Part shown: positions 41,720-50,528 of the stretch, in pieces
Numbering within the stretch: position 1 is the stretch's first letter
How the letters are laid out: each line of letters opens with the position of its first letter
NCBI RefSeq assembly: GCF_024281235.1
Contig: NZ_JAHWXY010000005.1
Coordinates: 1 to 64,000 of the forward strand
Reading direction: 5' to 3'
Length of the DNA: 64,000 bases
From: Shinella daejeonensis
GTDB lineage: Bacteria > Pseudomonadota > Alphaproteobacteria > Rhizobiales > Rhizobiaceae
Position numbers and translations under genes: made by a program
Notes under the pieces: model-generated
Told to the model about the DNA's origin: nothing
Database searches by the model: none
Seen by the model: the letters and a program-made list of their open reading frames with translations, nothing else

Positions 41720-44029
41720 TCAGGCGATCTGATGGCGGCGGCGGGCGGGCGGGCGGCCCTTGCAGGCCAGCGTTTCCTGGAGATCCCGGATCGCCTCGAC
41801 CGGCATTGGCGCGGCGAAGACGTAGCCCTGAACCAGATCGGCACAATCGTATTTATTGAGCAGCGCAAGCTGCTCGCGCGTCTCAACGCCTTCCACCACG
41901 ATGCGCAGATCGAGTTCCCGCGCCAGGTTGACCGTGCCGCGCAGAAGCTTGAAACGACGCGCGTCCTCACTGATGTTGCAGACGAAAGACCGGTCGATCT
42001 TGATGATGTCGAGCGGCAGCTGGTCGAGATAGCTGAGGCTTGAATAGCCCGTGCCGAAGTCGTCGATGGCGATGGTGATGCCCCGCGCCCGCAGTTCCTG
42101 GAGGATCATCCGTACCTTGACGGGCTCCTCCATGAGACAACTCTCCGTCACCTCCAGATGCAGCCGGTGTGGCGCAAGTCCCGCCTTCTCCAGCGCCTCG
42201 GTCACGAGATCGATCAGCGTGCTGCTGTGCAGGTCCTGCACCGACAGGTTCACGGAGACGCTCATATGCTCGGGCCAGCCGACGCAATCCGCGCAGGCCC
42301 GCAGGATCACCGACCGGGTGATCTGGGAGACGATCCCCATTTCCTCGGCAACCTTGATGAAAAGGCCCGGCGGGACCGGCCCGCGTTCCGGATGCGTCCA
42401 GCGCGCCAGCGCCTCGCAGCATTCGATACGAAGACCGTCGGGCCTGAACATCGGCTGGTAGGCGACCGAGAGCATGTCGCCGGCCAGCGCCTCGCGCAGA
42501 TCCTCCTTCAGCTTCTGCCGGTCGACGTAGCGGGCGTCCATCTCCTGCTCGAACAGCGTGAGGCCGCCCTTGGCGCGCGATTTGGTCTCGAACAGCGCAA
42601 GGTCCGCCCGGATCTGCATTTCCTCCAGCCGGAAATCGGCGCTCTGCACGGTCACGCAACCGGCACTGAAAGAAACCTGAAGGGTCGCCCCGCCGACCTC
42701 ATAGGCTCCGCGAAGGTCGGCATGGAATTGCCGCATGCGGTTCTCGAGGTCGCGCCGGTTCGTCTCGTTCGGAAAGAACACGAAGAATTCGTCGCCCATC
42801 AGATGGGCGGCGATGATCCTGTCGCCGCAGGCCCGGGCGATGCGATCGGCGATCGCACAGAGCAGCCGGTCGCCGGTGACATGACCCCGCATGTCGTTGA
42901 CATGCTTGAAATCATCGACATCCAGAACCATGAGGCCGACCGTCCCGGATTTCTTGCGCGTATTGAGCGACGTCTGGACCAGTTCGGCAAACCAGGCGCG
43001 GTTCGGCAGACCGGTCAGACTGTCGAAACGCACCATGTGCAGGATCTTGTTTTCCGCGCGTACCCGGGCCGTCACATCTTCGAAGATCAGCACGGCGCCG
43101 CCGCTTTCCCGCCGCGATGCGGTGAATTCGAGATGGAACCCCTCGACCACCTCGACAAGCGCCCGCGAGCGCTCCCCGCGCAGCAGTTCGTCGAGCTGAC
43201 GCAGGACCGCGTTGCTCTGCTCCGCGCTCAGGAATGCGTTGCGCACGCCGTAGCGAAGCACCACGTCGAGATGACAATCCTTGAGGCGATCCTGATTGCC
43301 GAGATGCAGCAATTCGCAGGCCCGCCGGTTGGCGACGAGGATGCGATGGTCGGCATCGAGCATGAACAGCCCGTGCGGCATGTTGTTCAGCGCGGTGTCG
43401 AAACGATCGGCGATGACGGCGATCTTGCGGGCGGCCAGCACGTTCTCATAGAGGAAGGTGCGCACGCCGTTGGCCATCGCGCGCGTCGTCAGGATGAAGG
43501 GGAGGATCAGCACCGCAAGGACGGCGTGATAGAAATCCTGAAGGGCCAGGAACCCCGCGACCATCGGAATGCATGCCGACAGCGTGATATAGTCCACGGT
43601 ACGCCTGGAGCCGTAATTGCGGCCGACGACCGAAACCATCGTGGCCAACGTCACCGAAATGCAGGCGAGTTCGGCAAAGGCATCGCGGCTGACGAGGAGG
43701 CTGTAGGTACAGGCCGATCCCAGGACGAGCGTCGTGGCGACCGCACCACTATTGTACCAGTTCTCCCAGTAGCGAATGCCGCCCATATCGAGCTCGGCGG
43801 TATTCACTCTGTCGAAGCGCCGCATGCCGAGCGCCCGCAAGGACCACACAAGCATCACCAGAGCGCTGCAAACCAGAAAAAACGGATCGGAGGTCTTCGT
43901 ATAGACGAAGGAAAACGTGATGACATGCGAGATCATGCCCACGAACAGGGTCTGGCGATTTCCGTAAAGAGAACTGACGAACGACAGATAAACGTCGGCC
44001 GGCAGTACGGTTTGACCCTGGTCTTTCAT
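41720..44029 (-). CDS. Membrane GGDEF/EAL protein with degenerate GGDEF
   Basis: The protein has 769 residues from ATG 44029 (GGGGG about 10 bases upstream). Five or six membrane helices (about 28-180) are followed by a PAS domain (about 205-325), a GGDEF domain (about 330-500) and an EAL domain (about 505-760). The GGDEF motif reads MGDEF (411-415), so cyclase activity is doubtful. The EAL site is intact: EALARW (539-544), DDFGTGYSSL, KIDRSF, VVEGVET. It is therefore probably a cyclic-di-GMP phosphodiesterase. A Met 15 codons earlier is possible. Confidence 0.9.
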   Translation of the reverse strand: MKDQGQTVLPADVYLSFVSSLYGNRQTLFVGMISHVITFSFVYTKTSDPFFLVCSALVMLVWSLRALGMRRFDRVNTAELDMGGIRYWENWYNSGAVATTLVLGSACTYSLLVSRDAFAELACISVTLATMVSVVGRNYGSRRTVDYITLSACIPMVAGFLALQDFYHAVLAVLILPFILTTRAMANGVRTFLYENVLAARKIAVIADRFDTALNNMPHGLFMLDADHRILVANRRACELLHLGNQDRLKDCHLDVVLRYGVRNAFLSAEQSNAVLRQLDELLRGERSRALVEVVEGFHLEFTASRRESGGAVLIFEDVTARVRAENKILHMVRFDSLTGLPNRAWFAELVQTSLNTRKKSGTVGLMVLDVDDFKHVNDMRGHVTGDRLLCAIADRIARACGDRIIAAHLMGDEFFVFFPNETNRRDLENRMRQFHADLRGAYEVGGATLQVSFSAGCVTVQSADFRLEEMQIRADLALFETKSRAKGGLTLFEQEMDARYVDRQKLKEDLREALAGDMLSVAYQPMFRPDGLRIECCEALARWTHPERGPVPPGLFIKVAEEMGIVSQITRSVILRACADCVGWPEHMSVSVNLSVQDLHSSTLIDLVTEALEKAGLAPHRLHLEVTESCLMEEPVKVRMILQELRARGITIAIDDFGTGYSSLSYLDQLPLDIIKIDRSFVCNISEDARRFKLLRGTVNLARELDLRIVVEGVETREQLALLNKYDCADLVQGYVFAAPMPVEAIRDLQETLACKGRPPARRRHQIA

Positions 44030-44433
44030 GGGCTCAGCACCCCCTTTTGATCGTTGAGGGTTACCGGCCAACATTTAATGAATGATTTCGGGAAATTATC
44101 CGATGCGAAGGACAATCGTCCTCCTTGCCGGGGCATTTGCAACCAGCCTCCGGTACGCGCAACTTTCTCTTGTAGTATTGCCATTGTCGCGAGCAATACA
44201 CAACCCATCATAGGCTGTTTATGCAACTTCATGAGCTTTCGACGACAGGAGTTGAATTATTCGTCAGCAGAATTTTTACAGTGCATAAGCGTATTTAAGG
44301 CCCTTTGGTTAACCGTTCTTCCATGGCGCATGCCAAGATTCCGGGGTTTCGCGCGTCGCGGGAAACGGACCGCGTTCTTCCGGCGCCGGAAGATGCCGTC
44401 TTTTCGCCGGAAATAAGGAATTGACTGTCCCTG
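44030..44433. other. Intergenic region, no gene seen
   Basis: About 400 AT-richer bases between the divergent GGDEF/EAL and hydrolase genes. A 68-codon frame at 44026-44232 on the minus strand lacks a ribosome binding site and family resemblance. The promoter of the GGDEF/EAL gene should lie here. Confidence 0.5.
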
Positions 44434-44449
44434 GATTTGATATCAAATC
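44421..44449 (+). promoter_or_regulatory. Promoter with 16-bp palindromic operator
   Basis: GATTTGATATCAAATC (44434-44449) is a perfect 16-bp palindrome, 33 bases before the hydrolase ATG. A TTGACT (44421-44426) just upstream could be a -35, which would put the palindrome over the -10 region, a typical repressor position. Confidence 0.5.
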
Positions 44450-44481
44450 TTCATTTCGTATTTCATTTTCCGGAGACCCTC

Positions 44482-45261
44482 ATGTCCAAACCCGTCGTCG
44501 CGATCCCGGCCGATATCCGGGAGATCGAAGGCAATGTCTGGCAGGCGACACCCAACCAATATGTCCGCGCCGCCGTCAATGGCGCCGACGTCATGGTGTT
44601 TCTCGTGCCCGCGCAGGAAACGGGCAATGACATCGATGGAATTCTCGACCGTGTCGACGGGCTTCTGCTGAGCGGATCGCGCACCAACCTGCACCCCTCC
44701 CTTTACGGCGAGGCGGCTTCGGAGGCCGACGGCCCGTTCGATCCGGCCCGTGACGCCACCAGCCTGCCGCTCATTCGCCGTGCACTGGAGCGCGGCATAC
44801 CGCTTCTGGCGATCTGCCGCGGTTTGCAGGAACTCAATGTCGTCCTCGGCGGAACGCTGGCCAGCGAAATCCAGGAGCAGCCGGGCATCTGGGATCATCG
44901 CAAGCCCGATACGCCGGACCTCGACGTGGCCTATGGCATTCGCCAGAAGATTGTCGTCAAGGAAGGCAGCTGTCTCGCCTCGGTGCTGGGCGCCGGCGAG
45001 ATCAGCGTCAACTCCCTCCACCGTCAGGCGATTGCGAAAACGGCTCCGGGGCTTGCCGTCGAGGCGGTCGCCGAAGACGGGACGATCGAAGCGGTCTCCG
45101 TCATTGGCGCGAAGGCGTTCGCGGTCGGCGTGCAATGGCATCCGGAATACTGGGTCGGTTCCGATCAGCCTTCCAACCGTCTGTTTGCGGCTTTCGGCAG
45201 GGCCGCACGCGATTATGCGGCGACGAAACGCGATGCTGCGCGGCGCGCGGCCGCGGAATAG
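44482..45261 (+). CDS. Class I glutamine amidotransferase-like hydrolase (peptidase C26)
   Basis: The protein has 259 residues from ATG 44482 (GGAGACCC upstream). The nucleophile elbow is LLAICRGLQELNVVLGG with Cys112, and VQWHPEYW supplies the catalytic His and Glu. The family includes PuuD, which splits gamma-glutamyl-GABA in putrescine breakdown. No other puu genes are near, so the exact substrate is open. Confidence 0.85.
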   Translation: MSKPVVAIPADIREIEGNVWQATPNQYVRAAVNGADVMVFLVPAQETGNDIDGILDRVDGLLLSGSRTNLHPSLYGEAASEADGPFDPARDATSLPLIRRALERGIPLLAICRGLQELNVVLGGTLASEIQEQPGIWDHRKPDTPDLDVAYGIRQKIVVKEGSCLASVLGAGEISVNSLHRQAIAKTAPGLAVEAVAEDGTIEAVSVIGAKAFAVGVQWHPEYWVGSDQPSNRLFAAFGRAARDYAATKRDAARRAAAE

Positions 45262-45290
45262 CGCCGCCGCGCAAACACGCTGCGGCGGCT

Positions 45291-45698
45291 TCAGTCCGCC
45301 GGAACGAAGGTCAAGAGCGCGTCGAGCGGCTCGACCGCCTCATAGGCAAGCCCGTCGCCATCCGCCACGGTGAGGATCGCCTCGCCGTGCGTATCGGCCA
45401 CATCCATCGTGCCGTCGCCATTGTTGATCCATGTCCGCGCCCTCGACAGGCCCGGCCATACCGCATCGCAATCCGGGCCGGCGGTGAAAGCCTCGCTGCG
45501 ACCGGAAAGCTTTTCGCCCCGCTCGGCAAGACAGGCGGTCTTCGCCACGATATTGGAGATCGTGTAGGCGTGCGTATTTGCGTGCGCGGGCACCGAATGG
45601 GAGACGATCGGGTCGATGGCCGGCTCCCCGGAACCGGCCATCAGCCAAGTGCCGAAAGAGGCCACACCGGCCACGGCGACGACGGTCAGCGTTTTCAT
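45291..45698 (-). CDS. Secreted protein resembling protease inhibitor Inh/AprI
   Basis: The protein has 135 residues from ATG 45698, with a signal peptide (MKTLTVVAVAGVASFGTWLMAG). The mature part has CLAERGEKLSG and PDCDAVWPGLSRARTWINNG, which follow the Cys-Cys and W pattern of AprI/Inh metalloprotease inhibitors and Omp19. The resemblance is weak and was judged by eye. It ends 30 bases from the convergent hydrolase gene. Confidence 0.55.
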   Translation of the reverse strand: MKTLTVVAVAGVASFGTWLMAGSGEPAIDPIVSHSVPAHANTHAYTISNIVAKTACLAERGEKLSGRSEAFTAGPDCDAVWPGLSRARTWINNGDGTMDVADTHGEAILTVADGDGLAYEAVEPLDALLTFVPAD

Positions 45699-45782
45699 GC
45701 GGAAGCCTCCATGGCGATTCGACGGTCTTTCGACCATGCGCCCGGAAACTTGCGGGAAGGTTAACGAAAGCTTGCGCCTGGT

Positions 45783-46748
45783 TCACCCTCTCGCCGAGAC
45801 GGGCGTTTCCGGTACGGGCGTCACCGGCCCGCCCCGCTCGAACCAGCCGATCACGTTCTCCGCCACAAGCCCGGCCATGGCGTCGCGCGTCACCACCGAT
45901 GCGGAGGCCACATGGGGCAGAAGCGAGATATTGGGCAACTTAAGGAAAGCTTCCGGCACATTCGGCTCGTCCTGGAAGACATCGAGGCCGGCCGCGGCGA
46001 TGACGCCCTTTTCAAGCGCCGAAGCGAGCGCTTCCTCATCCACGGTCCAGCCCCGCCCGACATTGATGAACACGCCGTTCGGCCCGAGCGCCTCCAGGAT
46101 GTCGGCGTCGACGGTCTTATGGGTGTCCGGCGTCTTCGGCACGATGGCGATCAGGATATCGACCGCCGCCGCCAGTTCCTTGAGCGTCGGGTGATAGGCA
46201 TAGGGCACGTCGTCCCGTTTGCGCCTGGTATGATAGGCGATCTCGATTCCGAAGCCCTTGAGACGCTCGGCGATGGCGCCGCCGATCCGGCCAAGGCCAT
46301 AAAGACCCGCCTTGCGGCCGCGCAGGCTGAGCGGCGTCAGCGGAAAGGCGCCTTCGCGAGCCCAGCGACCCGCGCGAAGCCACGCCTCGGCCTGTGGAAG
46401 CTGCCGTACGGTATTGATAAGCAGGCCGATCGTGGTGTCGGCAACCTCGTCATCGAGCACGTCGGGCGTATTGGTGACCACGACGTCGTGGGCCGCCGCC
46501 GCCTTGACGTCCACGCCATCGTAGCCGACGCCGAAGCTCGCGACGATCTCCAGATTGGGCAGATGGGCGAACATCGGCGCGCCGAACGTACCGGAAACAG
46601 CCACGCCCCGGATCGTCCCGGCGACATCCGCCGGCACGAGTGCGGGATCGGCCCGGTCGATCCGGATGATGTCATACCGGTCGTAAAGCGCGTCCAGAAC
46701 GCGGGCGTTGATTGCGCCCGGCACGAGGATGCGGACTTTTTCCGCCAT
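45783..46748 (-). CDS. D-isomer specific 2-hydroxyacid dehydrogenase
   Basis: The protein has 321 residues with an NAD-binding motif GLYGLGRIGGAIAERLKGFG and the family signatures (VDILIAIVPKTPDTHKTVD, catalytic Arg/Glu/His in GRGWTVDEEAL and LLPHVASAS). Most like glyoxylate/hydroxypyruvate reductases. It follows the lacI-type regulator by 25 bases on the same strand, so it is probably its target. Confidence 0.88.
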   Translation of the reverse strand: MAEKVRILVPGAINARVLDALYDRYDIIRIDRADPALVPADVAGTIRGVAVSGTFGAPMFAHLPNLEIVASFGVGYDGVDVKAAAAHDVVVTNTPDVLDDEVADTTIGLLINTVRQLPQAEAWLRAGRWAREGAFPLTPLSLRGRKAGLYGLGRIGGAIAERLKGFGIEIAYHTRRKRDDVPYAYHPTLKELAAAVDILIAIVPKTPDTHKTVDADILEALGPNGVFINVGRGWTVDEEALASALEKGVIAAAGLDVFQDEPNVPEAFLKLPNISLLPHVASASVVTRDAMAGLVAENVIGWFERGGPVTPVPETPVSARG

Positions 46749-46773
46749 GAAGCGTCTCCTGTCTTTAGGGGCG

Positions 46774-47802
46774 TTAGCCGTCGGATTGCGGTTTCAGCGG
46801 CTCGGTGGACTGCCGGATGCGCATTTCGGGCTTGATGAGATGGATTCCGTCCGGCTCGTGGCTTCCGGACAGCTTGTCGAGCAGTGCACGCGCCGCGCTG
46901 CGCCCGACCTCGGACTGGCCATTCCAGACGGTGGTCAGGGCCGGTGTGGCGATCGACGCCTCTTCCAGATCGTCGTAGCCGGTGACGGAGACGTCACGCC
47001 CCGGAACGAGGCCCGCCCGGGCGATGCCGTTCATCAGGCCGATGGCGACGAGATCGTTCCAGCAGACGGCCGCCGTCGGTTTTTGCGGTAGCGAGAGAAA
47101 ATGGACCGCCGCCTCGAAGCCGCCCTGCTTGGTGCGGGGGCCGGGGATACGCAAATCCGGATCGACCTCGATATTGGCCTTGCGCAGGGCATTGACATAC
47201 CCCTGGTAGCGGTCGCGGCCGGTGGACGTCTGATCGGTGCCCCCGATCATGGCGATGACCCGGTGTCCCAGCCCGATCAGGTGATTGGTGGCGAGCGAAA
47301 TCCCGTAGGTATCGTCGCCGCGGAAGATCGGCACGTCCAGGCCGTCGACCGAGCGGGCGATCAGGATCGCCGGCATGCCGTTGTCCTCGGCCAGCCGGAT
47401 ATCCTCCGGCGGCGTGCCGATGGCCGGCGACATGATGACGCCGTCGCCGCCGAGTTGCAGCAGCGTCTCCACGAAATTTCGCTGCTTTTCGACCGAGTCG
47501 TAATGGTTCGACAGGATGAAGGTCTGCCGGTCACGGTCGAGTTCGCTTTCGATGGCCTTGAGAATTTCGGCATAGAACGGGTTCATGATGTCGTGCACCA
47601 CGACGCCGATAATGCCGGAGCGCGACGTGCGCAGACTGGCGGCGCGGCGATTGTAGATATAGCCGAGCGAGCGCGCCTGCTCCTTGATCCGTTCCCGCGT
47701 CGCCGCGGCGACCAGCGGACTGTCCCTCAGCGCAAGCGAAACGGTAGCCGTGGAAACGCCGAGCGTTTCCGCGATGGTCGATAGCTTGACCTTCTGTGCC
47801 AC
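46774..47802 (-). CDS. LacI family transcriptional regulator
   Basis: The protein has 342 residues. The N-terminal HTH is KLSTIAETLGVSTATVSLALR, followed by a periplasmic-binding-protein-like sugar domain. It lies directly upstream of the hydroxyacid dehydrogenase. A palindrome 37 bases before its start suggests autoregulation. Confidence 0.93.
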   Translation of the reverse strand: MAQKVKLSTIAETLGVSTATVSLALRDSPLVAAATRERIKEQARSLGYIYNRRAASLRTSRSGIIGVVVHDIMNPFYAEILKAIESELDRDRQTFILSNHYDSVEKQRNFVETLLQLGGDGVIMSPAIGTPPEDIRLAEDNGMPAILIARSVDGLDVPIFRGDDTYGISLATNHLIGLGHRVIAMIGGTDQTSTGRDRYQGYVNALRKANIEVDPDLRIPGPRTKQGGFEAAVHFLSLPQKPTAAVCWNDLVAIGLMNGIARAGLVPGRDVSVTGYDDLEEASIATPALTTVWNGQSEVGRSAARALLDKLSGSHEPDGIHLIKPEMRIRQSTEPLKPQSDG

Positions 47803-47838
47803 AATCTCCCCCCAGCGCGTGACGGCCGTTTAAAATCG

Positions 47839-47850
47839 CTATTTAAATAG
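47839..47850. promoter_or_regulatory. Candidate operator of the LacI regulator
   Basis: CTATTTAAATAG is a perfect 12-bp palindrome between the lacI-type ATG and the marR stop, flanked by TTTAAA on both sides (47829-47834 and 47851-47856). Confidence 0.45.
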
Positions 47851-47851
47851 T

Positions 47852-48400
47852 TTAAAACTTCTCCGCAACCGTCTTGCCGCCGGCGCGTGGTGCATCGGGG
47901 AGGCTGGCCCGCAGATTTTCGTCCATCGCCCGCAAGAGCTTGATGACGGCACGCACATCCTTGTCGTTGAAACCTTCGGCGGCCTGCCGTTCGCTGAGCC
48001 TGGCGGCCTCGGCGATGCGCTCGACGGACGCCTTACCGGCTTTGGTGAGATGAACGACGGTCAGCCGCCCGTCCGCCTCGTCGGGCCGGCGTTCCACGAA
48101 CCCCTGCGCCTCCAGCCGCCCGATGGTGCGGGTCATCGTCGGCGCCTTGACGCCGAGGCGGCCGGCAAGCGCGCCGGCGGTCAATCCCCCCTCTTCCGCC
48201 AAAGCCAGGATAACACCGTCCTGCCCGGCATAAAGACCCGTCGCCAGAAGATTGCGCGACAGCACCGTCCGCAACGAACGGGAGGCGTTGACGACGGCGC
48301 TGGCCAGACCCGCGCCGCTGGCCGGCTCGCGCTGCTTGTCCTTGCCCGTCCTGTCCTTGCCCGCTTTGTCCTTCTTGCCGTCCTTGTTCTTCTTGCCCAT
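47852..48400 (-). CDS. MarR family transcriptional regulator with Lys-rich tail
   Basis: The protein has 182 residues from ATG 48400. The first 24 residues are an unusual Lys/Asp/Gly-rich stretch (GKKNKDGKKDKAGKDRTG). The winged helix follows (LTAGALAGRLGVKAPTMTRTIGRLEAQGFVERRPDEADGR). It is divergent from the creatininase gene with a 74-base gap containing a palindrome, so it may control it. Confidence 0.85.
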   Translation of the reverse strand: MGKKNKDGKKDKAGKDRTGKDKQREPASGAGLASAVVNASRSLRTVLSRNLLATGLYAGQDGVILALAEEGGLTAGALAGRLGVKAPTMTRTIGRLEAQGFVERRPDEADGRLTVVHLTKAGKASVERIAEAARLSERQAAEGFNDKDVRAVIKLLRAMDENLRASLPDAPRAGGKTVAEKF

Positions 48401-48432
48401 CGATCCTTGCCTCTTCCGAACGTCGTCGCGCC

Positions 48433-48445
48433 CTTGCATCGCAAG
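48433..48445. promoter_or_regulatory. Candidate MarR operator
   Basis: CTTGCATCGCAAG is a 13-base palindrome with a 3-base centre, located in the middle of the divergent marR/creatininase gap. Confidence 0.35.
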
Positions 48446-48474
48446 CAATGCCTTGTATGACAGAGGAAAGAGCG

Positions 48475-49296
48475 ATGCCGCAAGTCAGGAACGGAGCGGG
48501 CGCGATGGCGCATCCCCAAAGGCGATGGGAAGACAACGACCCGGCTCTTGCGCCGCAGGAGCGCGCAGGCTGGATCGCCGTATTGCCGCTCGGCGCGCAT
48601 GAGGGTCACGGACCCCACCTGCCGCTGGAAACGGACACGCTGATTGCCGAGGGTATCGCCGCCCGCCTTGCCGCGGCCTTGCCGCAACGCCTGCCGGTCA
48701 CCTTTCTGCCCACCGAGCCGGTCGGCTATTCGCCGGAGCATCTCGATGTGCCGGGAACGCGCTCGCTCGGTTATGCCGAAGCCATCGACCGATGGATTGG
48801 CATGGCGGGAGACCTTTCCAAGCTCGGCATTCGCAAATTCGTGATGCTCAACGCCCACGGCGGCAATTCGCCGCTGATGACGATCGTCGCCACGGAGGCG
48901 CGGATACGTTTTTCCATGCTGGCGGTCGCGACGAGCTGGACTCGCTTCGGCCAGCCGGAGGGCTGGATCAGCCCGCAGGACAAGGCGCTCGACATTCACG
49001 GCGGCGATATCGAGACGTCCGTCATGCTGGCGCTTCATCCCGGATTGGTGCGCATGGAACATGCGGAGCGCTTCGGCTCGCGGCAGGCCGAGTTCGCGCG
49101 CCGTTTCACGCATTTGCGCGCCTATGGCCCGCATGCCTTCGGCTGGAAGATGTCCGACCTCAACGCCGCCGGCGTCGCCGGCGATGCAAGTGCCGCGACC
49201 GCCGCCAAGGGGGAGCAGTTGCTCGCCCATGCGGTGAGCGGTCTCACCGCCCTTTTCGAGGATGTGGCCGCCTTCGACACCGACATGCTTCGCTGA
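48475..49296 (+). CDS. Creatininase family amidohydrolase
   Basis: The protein has 273 residues from ATG 48475, which has AGGAAAG at the right distance; in-frame Mets upstream do not. Metal-binding motifs are [15 protein letters not shown] (Glu43, His45, Asp54), NAHGGN and HGGDIETS. The family hydrolyses cyclic amides such as creatinine or formamidopyrimidines. Substrate unknown. Confidence 0.85.
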   Translation: MPQVRNGAGAMAHPQRRWEDNDPALAPQERAGWIAVLPLGAHEGHGPHLPLETDTLIAEGIAARLAAALPQRLPVTFLPTEPVGYSPEHLDVPGTRSLGYAEAIDRWIGMAGDLSKLGIRKFVMLNAHGGNSPLMTIVATEARIRFSMLAVATSWTRFGQPEGWISPQDKALDIHGGDIETSVMLALHPGLVRMEHAERFGSRQAEFARRFTHLRAYGPHAFGWKMSDLNAAGVAGDASAATAAKGEQLLAHAVSGLTALFEDVAAFDTDMLR

Positions 49297-49415
49297 GAAG
49301 GCGTCGCTTCCCGCAAGCGAAAAACACGGCCCCTCCTGTTTGCGCTCGCCGGCCCGATCTCCTATATCAATCGCAACCGGACGCCAGAAGCGTCCCGACA
49401 TCGCGCGAGGCTCCC

Positions 49416-50528
49416 ATGACCGAAACCGCATCCCCCCGGCCCATTCCCGTCACCGTGCTCACCGGCTATCTCGGCGCCGGCAAGACCACGCTTCTCAATC
49501 GCATCCTGACGGAAAATCACGGCAAGAAATACGCCGTCATCGTCAATGAATTCGGCGAGATCGGCATCGACAACGACCTCATCGTGGAATCCGACGAGGA
49601 AATCTACGAAATGAACAACGGCTGCATCTGCTGCACGGTGCGCGGCGACCTGATCCGTGTCGTCGAGGGACTGATGCGCCGGCCCGGCCGATTCGACGCC
49701 ATCGTCGTGGAAACCACGGGGCTTGCCGATCCGGTTCCCGTGGCGCAAACGTTCTTCATGGACGACGACGTCCGCGCCAAGACGGAGCTTGACGCGGTGG
49801 TCGCCCTTGTCGACGCCAAGCATCTGCCGCTGCGCCTCAAGGATTCGCGCGAGGCCGAAGACCAGATCGCTTTCGCCGACGTCGTGCTCGTCAACAAGAC
49901 CGATCTCGTGACGCCGGAGGAACTGGCGCAGGTCGAGGCGACGGTACGCGCCATCAATCCCTCCGCCCGCATCCATCGCACCACCCGTTCCGAGATCGAC
50001 CTGACGAAGGTTCTGGATCAGGGGGCGTTCAACCTGGAACGCGCCCTCGAGAACGATCCGCATTTCCTCGACCACGACCATCCCGATCACGTCTGCGGGC
50101 CGGATTGCGATCATGATCATCACGGCCACGATCATCACCACCATGACCATGACCATGACCATGACCATGACCATGACCATGATCACGGCCACCATCACCA
50201 TCACGACGCATCCCCCATTCATGACGTCACGGTGCAGTCGATCTCGCTGCGCGGCGGCGAGATGAACCCGGAGCGGTTCTTCCCCTGGATCCAGAAGATC
50301 ACCCAGACGGACGGACCGAACATCCTGCGCCTCAAGGGCATCATGGCCTTTACCGGCGACGACGAACGCTATGTCGTGCAGGGCGTGCATATGATCGTCG
50401 AGGGCGACCATCAGCGACCCTGGAACGAAGGCGAGAAGCGTGAAAGCCGGCTCGTCTTCATCGGCCGTGACCTGGATCGCGAGAAGATCGAGCGCACCTT
50501 CAAGGCCTGCGAGGCGCAAGCCCGCTGA
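49416..50528 (+). CDS. CobW/ZNG-like GTPase metallochaperone with His-Asp repeat
   Basis: The protein has 370 residues from ATG 49416. Walker A is GYLGAGKT (17-24), the metal site is GCICC (Cys70, 72, 73) and NKTD lies at 160-163. A His/Asp-rich linker (about 220-265) precedes the CobW C-terminal domain. This subgroup is linked to zinc delivery under zinc limitation. It overlaps the WD40 gene by one base (TGATG). No clear Zur box was found upstream. Confidence 0.9.
   Translation: MTETASPRPIPVTVLTGYLGAGKTTLLNRILTENHGKKYAVIVNEFGEIGIDNDLIVESDEEIYEMNNGCICCTVRGDLIRVVEGLMRRPGRFDAIVVETTGLADPVPVAQTFFMDDDVRAKTELDAVVALVDAKHLPLRLKDSREAEDQIAFADVVLVNKTDLVTPEELAQVEATVRAINPSARIHRTTRSEIDLTKVLDQGAFNLERALENDPHFLDHDHPDHVCGPDCDHDHHGHDHHHHDHDHDHDHDHDHDHGHHHHHDASPIHDVTVQSISLRGGEMNPERFFPWIQKITQTDGPNILRLKGIMAFTGDDERYVVQGVHMIVEGDHQRPWNEGEKRESRLVFIGRDLDREKIERTFKACEAQAR
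50141..50182 (+). repeat. Seven tandem CCATGA hexamers inside the CobW gene
   Basis: Seven perfect copies of the 6-base unit CCATGA encode alternating His-Asp pairs in the metal-binding linker. A microsatellite of this kind can gain or lose units without a frameshift. Confidence 0.9.

Noticed and set aside
42158-44050. 630-codon plus-strand frame opposite the GGDEF/EAL gene
   Set aside because: Antisense shadow; the domains on the minus strand are clear.
44026-44232. 68-codon minus-strand frame upstream of the GGDEF/EAL gene
   Set aside because: It overlaps the GGDEF/EAL start region, has no ribosome binding site and an odd composition.
49330-49415. Zur box before the CobW gene
   Set aside because: No stretch close to the alphaproteobacterial Zur palindrome could be found by eye.
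48181-49431. 416-codon minus-strand frame covering the creatininase gene and part of marR
   Set aside because: It conflicts with two genes with intact motifs and has no recognisable domain.
50141-50182. CCATGA repeats as a possible CRISPR or protein-binding array
   Set aside because: The repeats are contiguous, without spacers, and encode His-Asp in frame in the CobW protein.
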